Part shown: piece after piece, positions 57,101 to 64,000 of the stretch
Layout of the letters: every line of letters begins with the position of its first letter
How positions within the stretch are numbered: the first letter of the stretch is position 1
DNA from: Kitagawia praeruptora
Taxonomy: Eukaryota > Streptophyta > Magnoliopsida > Apiales > Apiaceae
Assembly: GCA_037693485.1 (NCBI GenBank)
Contig: CM075353.1
Span: forward strand, 62,763,501-62,827,500
Length of the DNA: 64,000 nucleotides
Direction: 5' to 3'
Position numbers and translations under genes: made by a program
The notes under the pieces: generated by a model
Database searches by the model: none
What the model was told of the DNA's origin: nothing
What the model saw: only the letters and a program-made list of their open reading frames with translations

Positions 57101-58862
57101 CAAACCTCCAATCTCTATATCTGAGAGTGCCAAGCCTGTAGAAGTCAAAGTTGTTACTGAGGCCAAGCTACAAGAAGTTGCTAACTCCAATGACTATCAT
57201 GATAAAGCCTTCTTGGAGTTTCTAAAAGCCATAAGGGAACAGGTTGGTGACACTCAGTTTTATCTGAGGGAGGTGAAGAAGCAGATAGACTACATCACTG
57301 TCATCCCCAAGAAAGTCAACAATATATGGGTCAAGGAGATAGTGATGGTTTCCAAACTAAAGATATGGCATCTAACATACCAGACTCTACAAGACCTAAA
57401 GCACTCAGAGATAGATGCCATACTTGAGATCATTGAGAAGAAAAATGAGAACAGCAAGAGTCTGTTTGATGACTTGAGGAATGGTCAACCTACAAGGCTA
57501 CCAGAAGTGATCAAGAAGCCATGGACAATTATTTATCAGTCTGGTACCAGAATTGAAGATATCAAGCAATTGGTCATTCCTCATGATCTCACCTCCAGAA
57601 ATCACAGACTGATCATTGCTATCATTGATCAATTACAGAAGAAGGTTGGAGCCAGAAATGCTGAAGAAATTGAGGCACTGCATATCCTCAGAACCTATAT
57701 TGCAACTGGTGAAATTCCAGAGATGGCTCAACCTAGGAGAAATAAGGATGATGATTCTGAAGACAAAGGTGATGGGAGGAGAAGACATCACAGGAGAGAT
57801 AAGGGTGATGGAGATAAGAAGAAAAAGGGGGACAAGGATGAAAAGGATGATGATGACCAGGGTAAAACATATGTGAGAAAGAGTGGAAGACAGCAAGCCT
57901 TAGGCAATGCTAGCAGTAATCTCACCACAACACAAGACTCTAAGTCTAGGGTGAATACTGTTAGTAGTGACCTAGCAAAATCTACATCTATGGCTTCTAC
58001 AACTGTCTTACCATCTCAAGAAAAGAAGAAGATTCAAGTCAAGAAACCATGTGTATGTTTCAGAAAGCAATCTGCTAATGGAATACTACTATGGTCTACC
58101 AACCAAGGTCAAAGATTTCTGCCAAGCAACCATGTCAAGAGGATAAAATTTAAACATGCTGCAAGGAGAGTGAAGCTATCCAAATCTAGAGCCCTAACAA
58201 TCATTCCAGGATTAAAGCTCCAGCCACTTGATGAAGACTTTGATGAAGAGCAACTGCTATTTCTAAGAGCTCAAAAGATATGCTATGCTGCAATTGTGGA
58301 TGACCACCTTGTAATCAAGTACACAGATGGGAAAGAAATGAAATTCAAACAAGGGGGTTGTCAACATTGGGGTAAATTGTATGAGATAGAAAGAATCATT
58401 GCATTGCTGGATTCCAAGGACAAGGTGGAGAAAGTATGGAAGCTGGAATTGATTGACTTTGTGAAAATGAAGAAAGAATATGCTGAGAAGATAAGGAAGG
58501 GCTGCTATGAGAAATGGTTAGAAAGGGAGAAAGAAATTGATAGACTTGAGATTGAAGCAGAAAAGCTAAGGGCAAAGGGATTGTGTAGAGTTCAGTTTGA
58601 TCCCTATGTGGTGAAGTATAGGAGGAGAAATGGAGACAATGTCAATATAAGAATGAACCTACTCAGTCACTATCCTGCCAACATTCTGAAGCCAGTGCTT
58701 GAAGATTTCAAAAACTCTATTATGATTGAAGAATTGGATGCTATGACAGAAATCATGAGAGCAGTAGATGAGATTGCAAGAAAGGAGAAAGAAAGGAAAC
58801 AGAAAGCATATGATGATCTACAAGCCAAGGCAATGGAGATGCAATCAAAAGAAAACGGCTAG
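54105..58862 (+). CDS. Copia-3 ORF3, 1585-codon protein of unknown function
   Basis: Intact ORF with ATG after a leader (CACAAATGGCA) and a TAG stop, 160 bp before the 3' LTR. The N-terminal ~250 residues are a conserved block (LEQFWSTA, LRKEWSYVFATLLQVFTA, YGKKIDVGQIIL, FFPRFIQ) shared with copia-2 ORF3. Residues ~270-590 are Ser/Thr/Pro-rich and probably disordered. A coiled coil lies near 828-867 (VNTLEQEVATLTKTNAHL), a Lys/Gly/Glu-rich stretch near 912-935, the conserved LPEVIKKPW block near 1128, a highly charged Asp/Lys/Arg segment near 1213-1255, and a helical Lys/Glu-rich C-terminus. No signal peptide, membrane span or enzyme motif is visible, so an envelope role is unsupported. Intactness in an element whose gag and pol each carry a stop suggests selection or youth. 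Confidence 0.88.
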   Translation: MATLKFNTNFIALTSDVEAPNANFKCFVKWMAESYIKDALSANPTLYLDILEQFWSTAIVEVVALENAVTSYVIYCKVQDKEITITTADMNQALGLQQESFDRMATNAELEEFFEFINYSDGINLGKLNRKNLRKEWSYVFATLLQVFTARKSSFDQISAPVQQIGYALAYGKKIDVGQIILQELYGRLGKNTTKRGTDIFFPRFIQSVLNYKNASLIELPGIDKNKIGYPKSMTKLIFGNLETRNDVDVRLNITPHMESLFRTYPHNMPTFDAKSKLAQPKQVEQNANPGPANQPSQPNTLPLTEPTASSSQKGDVSKKKRKEVMSAPLNILSEAALAVDLGLGSEESELPLHRTKKKKTKTTSSVTQMAEVVKSGAHSSLGVSSQQGAPIESSILPNAPSCIESAHGSDKAGTTLSGEHITFQTPSISQGELPKSTLKHTSLPESNSEISLEPATQTTEMQGIDHQESFSLDEPIISSDLVHDTLFTTQNPHLDGEGMHAEAYPNDTITNTEVPLVFTRDSVPVSTAGVIHPTSVVTPVVESIHPVTEVASVTEETSLPSSSSDFMSTWLKPVQHDSASGSGSVPQQLTVEAFQSLIVDQIPEFTKIAQHLLTADMPNPDYEAILLCHRDDVEVQKSKIIDDAERDGNIDAWLQGKYDITLDEALQYLREEYITSLGSNAKSLSPGEVHEAVNDSYKGFLKAAHYLGKGVKTEVNRVCDKTATSVAEVKRAFDAKFPQLDSVFKDIKHCNSTCTQVDNGLAVLKDAVTGLGHQFQNLSDQTTDANAMLRIMFKNLYGDRLVTDVPVHELSKYEVKRLQDQSLSGFKATELFTKVNTLEQEVATLTKTNAHLTEKVALLNDQLDTQASTTADVLLHQQSMLAAMMKHMGLPLPDESSLPKDISTASVPDNKPKGEEKKARNSNSKGETKGEKGIIIKEGGQQRASKSLANVPGKGKAKVDEPPSILPVVTLPTVHITTPGGQKQSITTTMVAGSMPSDKPPISISESAKPVEVKVVTEAKLQEVANSNDYHDKAFLEFLKAIREQVGDTQFYLREVKKQIDYITVIPKKVNNIWVKEIVMVSKLKIWHLTYQTLQDLKHSEIDAILEIIEKKNENSKSLFDDLRNGQPTRLPEVIKKPWTIIYQSGTRIEDIKQLVIPHDLTSRNHRLIIAIIDQLQKKVGARNAEEIEALHILRTYIATGEIPEMAQPRRNKDDDSEDKGDGRRRHHRRDKGDGDKKKKGDKDEKDDDDQGKTYVRKSGRQQALGNASSNLTTTQDSKSRVNTVSSDLAKSTSMASTTVLPSQEKKKIQVKKPCVCFRKQSANGILLWSTNQGQRFLPSNHVKRIKFKHAARRVKLSKSRALTIIPGLKLQPLDEDFDEEQLLFLRAQKICYAAIVDDHLVIKYTDGKEMKFKQGGCQHWGKLYEIERIIALLDSKDKVEKVWKLELIDFVKMKKEYAEKIRKGCYEKWLEREKEIDRLEIEAEKLRAKGLCRVQFDPYVVKYRRRNGDNVNIRMNLLSHYPANILKPVLEDFKNSIMIEELDAMTEIMRAVDEIARKEKERKQKAYDDLQAKAMEMQSKENG

Positions 58863-59010
58863 TACCTCATCATACTGTAAGAAGTATTTATCTTGTAATT
58901 TCATTTATGTGTTCAATCAAATCACATACCTGTACTTTTAAAAGTTTTATCTTTAATGTATGTTAGGCTTGTTATCAGACATGAAATTGTGACTAAGGGT
59001 CTCACTCACA

Positions 59011-59023
59011 ATTTGGGGGAGAT
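59011..59023 (+). promoter_or_regulatory. Copia-3 polypurine tract
   Basis: ATTTGGGGGAGAT directly before the 3' LTR start TGTTAG. Confidence 0.88.
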
Positions 59024-60313
59024 TGTTAGTTACAGAGGCATGCCTGTATACATCTAATAACAAGCCTAATTGTTTGTAATGCTTTGCATTACTTACATGA
59101 CCTCTTAACTGAGGGAACCTCTAGTTGTAGGGTTTCTGTTTGTATTGTACTTGTAATAGGCATCAAATCCTAGTTGTGTAACTGTACAAATAGAGTCTAG
59201 AATAATGCTTGAAAGAAGTTCCATGGTTCATGCCTCAAGCAAGGAGTTAAAGATTGCCAAATAATCACAGTTGGGATTTGAAGAAATGAAGAATTTTCCT
59301 AAGTACCAATTCGAGAAGTATATTTGTCTATTCGAGAAGTCCAGCATTCGAGAAGTCAGAGACTCGATATCTCAAGACACTATTCGATATCTCTGAATAC
59401 ACTGTTCGATATCTCATTCGATATCTCAGGGATTCGATATGTCTACTACTCTATTCGAGAACTCAAGAAGTCAACAAGTCAAGATGGTATTCGAGTTCTC
59501 AAAGAGTCAACAAGTCAAAGTTCCATTCGATATCTCAAAGACTCAGAAAGCTATTCGACAACTCGAGGATTCGATAAGTCAAATGCTCTATTCGACAACT
59601 CAAGGAATCCTGATGGAAAAGAGCTATTCGAGAAGTGGTTCGATATGTCACTATAACAGTATTCGAGAACTCAGAGTTATCGATCAAGTCAATTCTAGTT
59701 CTCGAATCACCTACTTAGTCACTTCTCGAATACATTCTTGGAGACAAAATACTGAAGAAATTGTACAAGTCAGAAACCTGCAACAAGCCAATGCACTTTA
59801 TGGACCACAACCTGTAACGTGCTCTGGAAAGCCTACAAGGAAGCTTGGAGAGATATAGAAGAGACAAGGAGCTAAAAAGTGGATCTAAACAGGCTTTGCA
59901 AAGTCAAATCTGTAACCGTTTGGACACTTACTCAAAAAGGATAGACAGACTAGAAAGTAATGTGTTTTAGCTACCTTATCTGTAGTAAGCAGGCTGTATC
60001 CATGTTCTATAAGGACACAGCCTCACTTCATAACTTAGTAACTTTTGTGAGTCAAGTTTTTCATACACTGTAAGCTATATCTCTCTGAGAAAAACGAAGC
60101 TGAGAATACTACCATTTGTATTCACAGATTGTAGCAACCTTTATCTAATATACATTAGATTAAAGTGATATTGTGTCTTGTGTTGTTTATTTATCCGCAC
60201 CTTAATTTCTGCACACACAGGCACTTATCTGCTACACAGACTCAATCCAAGAAAAGTTCAAGAATCCATTCACCCCCCCCTCTGTATTCTTTTACCGTGT
60301 TCAATACTCAACA
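59024..60313 (+). repeat. Copia-3 3' LTR
   Basis: 1290 bp, nearly identical to 46187-47477. Includes the same TTCGA-box array (about 59307-59730). Confidence 0.95.
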
Positions 60314-60318
60314 ATAAT

Positions 60319-61290
60319 AATTCAATGTATATAGTATGTTCTATCGTTTAGTTCTGATAACAATGCCTTACTATCCATGAACTTAAAATTAAGTTGGAAA
60401 AAGGAGATGTCTTCTTTAGAGAATATTGTGCCTGTTATACAAAAGTCGCCAAACTTCTTTTTCAAAATACAACTCTAATCAGTTGGAGATAAAATTTTTG
60501 CGATTGACCCATTCTCTTCTGTTGCATTGCAAATTGAGAAGATAGGAAGAATACTTGGGGGAAAGGACTCTTTACTGCTTTGTTTGCACGTTGTATGTTT
60601 AACTTTATTAAGCACGGATTTTATGTTAGGAGACTCAAGCTTTGTGGCATGAAAAGTTTTTTGGTTCACTGTTTATGCAAGAGTTGTCCAATTATTAGTC
60701 GCACTTTCTGTATTGGTGCATTGACAGCTAACCGACGATGAAACATGTGGTCAAAATGGTGAATTTCCCTTGTTGCTATCTATATTCCCATATTAGAGAG
60801 TTTGGTAAAAATGAAACAAGCACGGTTAAAAGAAATACAAAAATAGCTCGAGCATGGCGAGTACCTATGTTTGTTTATATTGTAGTATTAATATGTTCAC
60901 TGTTCACATTACTATCTGAATTACTATATAAAGGGTTATACTAAAAATATGATTGTAATTGATTCAGGAATGGGGTGAGTAAGCAACAAACATTCAGCCT
61001 TGGGTGAAACTTCCTGATACAAACGTGGAAAGTCACTGATGAAAAGATTGAGGTGCATATTATTGTCCTCAAATCGATTCCCCCTATCTTTATCCAAATA
61101 TTCTAAATAAGTTAGTTGTATGCGACTTGTAAATACCCGGTGACGCCAATTTTAAATGTATGCTTGCTCATTTTATGTTATAGAGAATCATAGTATAATA
61201 GATGTTGTGGTTGCACTTTTTCTTATACACAACGAACTTGATCTTAAGATGTAATGTGTAATGCTCTTATTTACAAGGTAGAATTTGTAT
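60319..61290 (+). other. Right flank of copia-3; possible decayed coding stretch
   Basis: From the ATG at 60407 one frame reads sensibly for about 105 codons with only two stops (TAA 60476-60478, TGA 60650-60652); the longest clean part includes DPFSSVALQIEKIGRILG. I do not recognise it. It could be a pseudogene or an exon pair. The rest shows no gene. Confidence 0.25.
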
Positions 61291-61302
61291 ATCTAGAGCA
61301 TG

Positions 61303-61319
61303 CCCGTGCCTTGCACGGG
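61303..61319. repeat. GCCCGTGCCTTGCACGGGC palindrome
   Basis: Short near-perfect palindrome of a type often seen at the ends of small plant transposons. I cannot find a matching partner end in the window. Confidence 0.5.
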
Positions 61320-61976
61320 CTACAAAGCTATTTATATTAAAAATTGAAAATGTATTATGAAAAAAAAATCTTTCAAAAAAGACTGTTATTGGGATGAAAG
61401 GAGTATTAATTCCATCTCCTGCTATCTATTTATTTATAGTAGTTCTTAACATAAAATTTGAACAAGGATACAATTTCTTTTCACTCTAAAAAATTTCTAA
61501 TAACTTTTAAATTTATAAAATCTCATCTATATTCTCAATTTTACAAGTTATTAGTTATTCTTTATTAATATTATATATTAAAATCACATTTTTATGCTCT
61601 AATTTAATATTGATAAATCTCAAGAAGATAGTTTAGAATTATATAATATTATTCAACAAAATTTTAAATACGATTTTACAGATCCCTATATTAAATAAAT
61701 ATTTTTTATTTTTATACCCTAATTTGGTATTAGTGAACTCAAAGGATATTAAAGGATTAAATTATGTATATTTATTAATATTTTAATTATTATTTGATAA
61801 ATAATGTTGAACGCAAGTGCTATTATTTAGTAAAAGAATTTATAAGTTTATATTTAATAAAATTGTGTATTTGATCATATTCCCATAAATTTATTAAAAG
61901 GTATCTATTCATTTTATTTTACAATTTTATTAATATAACTCATTTTTAGTAATAAAAACAAATGAGTAGTGAATAT
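61320..61976. other. AT-rich DNA, nothing recognised
   Basis: About 80% A+T by eye, no ORF, no clear repeat ends. Confidence 0.5.
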
Positions 61977-62215
61977 TTTTTTTTGATAAAATCGTACTTG
62001 CATTAATATTTTTCAGAATCAAGCTTACAGATGATAAAATCCGGAGCAGAAGCATTCCACTCCGTAAGACATGACATAGAATATGTCGCCCTCGCTAAAC
62101 TATGAGCTGCTACAATATTCGCAGACCTATGTGTGTGACACATTAACACTTCATCAAAGTGTTTATCCATATCCGTACAATCCTCCAAGATCATATGATC
62201 AAGAACCAAACTCAC
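61977..62215 (-). pseudogene. LINE 3' fragment (RNase H C-terminus)
   Basis: On the minus strand 62215-62003 encodes the end of a LINE-type RNase H domain: HRSANIVAAHSLARATYSMS followed by CLTEW, matching the usual ANxxAHxLAR motif, and stops at 62003-62005. A short 3' tail ends in an A9 run (61977-61985 on the plus strand as T9). Upstream coding sequence is missing. Confidence 0.7.
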
Positions 62216-62292
62216 ACAATCGGTGAGACAAAAGCAAACTCACACAAACGGTGAGACAATAACAAAAGTCACACAAACGGTGAGACAACAAA
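62211..62292. repeat. Three copies of CACACAA-CGGTGAGACAA
   Basis: Short tandem units starting at about 62212, 62244 and 62270 that share TCACACAA(A/T)CGGTGAGACAA, next to the LINE fragment. Confidence 0.85.
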
Positions 62293-62579
62293 AACAAACC
62301 GATCTTACAATTTTAAAAACGAGATTATAAAATAAAGCTACAAACTAAAACCAAATTAGAACCTTAGCAATCCTTAGATCCGGGAACAAACCCACCCGAA
62401 CAAGATAACTCAGACCACTTATGAGAACAAGATCACCTTGAAGAACGAGAAATCCAGAGCTCCCTGGAATTGAGATCTAATAAATTGAAGGCCAAAACGG
62501 AAAAGGTTTTGAAGCTTTAGATCCGAAAATACAAACAAGATTTATTGAAAGGAGGAAAAAAGTACAAAAAAGAATGAAA

Positions 62580-62622
62580 GTTATTGGGGCTTTCCATCGG
62601 TGGTGATCCAATGGAAGCCCCG
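62580..62622. repeat. Stem-loop GGGGCTTTCCAT / ATGGAAGCCCC
   Basis: Inverted repeat with 11-12-bp arms (one bulge) around a 13-nt loop. No associated gene. Confidence 0.6.
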
Positions 62623-62677
62623 ACGGCTATAAGAAAAAAAAGATGAATCTCTGCTAAGCCAGACAGAGAAAAAAAGG

Positions 62678-62711
62678 TGTTACGAGAAAAAGATGTTTAT
62701 TTCTCGTAACA
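62678..62711. repeat. Perfect hairpin, 12-bp arms
   Basis: TGTTACGAGAAA (62678-62689) is the exact reverse complement of 62700-62711, with a 10-nt loop. Confidence 0.85.
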
Positions 62712-63257
62712 TTTGTTTGCTTAGTGTTAAGAGATAAATGAGTAGTGAATATAAGAAATTTTGTTGTAGAAGAATCTGCACCATGTCAATAAAAATTAAT
62801 ATTTTATATTCTTATTTATCTTTTTCGATTCATAATATAAGGCATTTTTCTTTATAAACTCATAATAATTTATGATGGACATTTTCTAATGAACTCAAAC
62901 TTAGAATTTATGTAACGTTAAGTTGAAAGTCAGTGATAACATATTTTTATCCCATTTCATATCGCATAGCTTGAATTTTTTTTTATATTTTTAAAAATTT
63001 TTATTTAGATTTTTAAATTTAATATGTGTACTGAAATTATTGTATTTTTTAATTTAATTTAACTAATAATTCAATAATTTATAAATAAATTTAACATTTA
63101 TGTTAATCTAATTATCACTTATACGACACACATTTATTTTAAGATAAAAAATTTGGCAAACACTCACGTAGTACTCTTGATATTTTTTTTTCATTATATT
63201 TATGATTTTGATTGAATTTTAAATACTAATATATTTCAGGTAATTGTTACCATGAAA
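62712..63257. other. AT-rich DNA, no gene seen
   Basis: No ORF or recognisable repeat ends on either strand. Confidence 0.5.
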
Positions 63258-63259
63258 TA

Positions 63260-63496
63260 CTTTCTCCATATCAAAATACATGTTTTTTTTTTAATTTTTT
63301 ACTCATATTTTAAGATGAATAAAAAACTTAGCTTCACATATTATTTTTCAAAATTTCTTTTTAAGAATTATGATTTGATATTTAAAATTTCATTCACAAA
63401 AATAAAATTTTTAAAATAATGTACGAAGCTATCATTCTTAAATATCTTAAAATACATGTAAAAATTAAATGAATGTGTATTTTGGGACCAAAGGAG
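63260..63496. mobile_element. Stowaway-like MITE
   Basis: 237 bp between TA dinucleotides (63258-63259, 63497-63498). Ends CTTTCTCCATATCAAAATACAT and, reverse-complemented, CTCCTTTGGTCCCAAAATACA fit the Stowaway end pattern. The arms pair for most of the length. Confidence 0.65.
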
Positions 63497-63562
63497 TACT
63501 CAGATAGGACTAATGAAAGATGTTCCTTTCCGGCTTTAGTCTTTTCTTTGCTAGCTCGGCTT

Positions 63563-64000
63563 GGCCAGTCAATGGATCAGATTTTCGACCCGATCTGATC
63601 CAATTTGATCCGTTTTTAATTTAGCGGATATGAATTTTTCCAAAAAAATCCGATTCAATAAGGATCCAATTTGATAACAGATATAGATTTTATATGATCT
63701 GATTTGATAACGATCTGATCCGAATATGTTAAATTTATTTTATTTTTTATATATTTACGTAATATATATGATATATATATGTATAACATATGTAATATAT
63801 AATACTTTATATTAATAACATTATTTTGGAATATAAATTTGAATTTGTCAGTGTACTTTATATTAATAACATTAAATGAATCGGATCTCCGATCCGATAA
63901 CTCAAAATCTGAATTGATCATATATGGATCGATTTAAAAAAATATCAGATTCTTAATTCAATTTGAATCCAAAAATTGTTAATGAATTTAAACATAAATT
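63563..64000. mobile_element. Decayed hAT-type MITE, cut by window edge
   Basis: CCAGTCAATGGATCAGATTT near 63565 followed by repeated GATCTGATCC / GATCCG words resembles the left end of the element at 32043-32754, in the same orientation, with many changes. It continues past the window. Confidence 0.5.

Larger units (their letters stand above)
46187..60313 (+). mobile_element. Copia-3: complete 14.1-kb SIRE-lineage copia with ORF3
   Basis: Complete element: 5' LTR 46187-47477, tRNA-iMet primer site, gag, pol, an 823-bp spacer, a 1585-codon ORF3, polypurine tract, 3' LTR 59024-60313. Perfect TSD ATAAT (46182-46186, 60314-60318). The LTRs differ by two substitutions and one 1-nt gap that I can see, so insertion is recent. 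Gag carries one in-frame TAA and Pol one in-frame TGA, yet ORF3 is intact. RT box YVDDIIFGSTN and the overall plan place it in the SIRE (Sirevirus) lineage. Confidence 0.95.

Noticed and set aside
54105..58862. ORF3 as a retroviral envelope gene
   Set aside because: No signal peptide, transmembrane segment or cleavage site is visible; position alone is not enough.
1..64000. tRNA genes
   Set aside because: The only tRNA-like matches are the initiator-Met primer sites of LTR elements (6169, 21648, 43402, 47480), not full genes.

Overview
The window is nuclear DNA of a flowering plant, almost certainly a eudicot. It is AT-rich and crowded with LTR retrotransposons, MITEs and L1-type LINEs. It holds one clear intron-containing host gene, a BOI-type RING E3 ligase with GT-AG introns. 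The large extra retrotransposon ORF resembles what I recall from asterid genomes; that placement is a weak inference. I see no rRNA, tRNA, CRISPR or bacterial features.

Layout. 1-22112 is a nested stack of LTR retrotransposons. A young SIRE-lineage copia on the minus strand (copia-1, from before position 1 to 7462) sits inside the 3' part of a Ty3/gypsy element (7463-10304). That gypsy element lies in the gag of an older, decayed SIRE-lineage copia on the plus strand (copia-2, to 21485), which in turn lies in a minus-strand copia remnant (copia-4, 21486-22112). 22226-26854 holds a MITE and a 5'-truncated LINE split by a MULE. 26855-32760 is intergenic DNA with several non-autonomous hAT and MULE elements, most with target-site duplications (TSDs) readable by eye. 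32974-34041 (minus) is the RING gene. 34303-43579 is more MITEs, a 4.8-kb non-autonomous hAT element with an internal 174-bp tandem array, and a TRIM. 42263-46181 may contain exons of an unrecognised host gene. 46187-60313 is a complete 14.1-kb SIRE-lineage copia (copia-3) with near-identical LTRs, TSD ATAAT and a 1585-codon extra ORF. The rest is AT-rich DNA with a LINE fragment and MITEs.

How the parts work together. In the copia elements Gag forms the particle, and the Pol polyprotein (protease, integrase, reverse transcriptase, RNase H) matures, copies and inserts the element. The LTRs supply promoter and polyadenylation signals, the tRNA-iMet site primes minus-strand synthesis and the polypurine tract primes plus-strand synthesis. 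Copia-2 and copia-3 share a very large third ORF of unknown function. The most interesting signal is that each of the three SIRE-lineage elements has its own short word repeated across the element: GCTTGCTG in copia-1, TGACAG/CTGTCA in copia-2, TTCGA boxes in copia-3. In copia-2 and copia-3 the word is dense in the LTR and again in the spacer just before ORF3.
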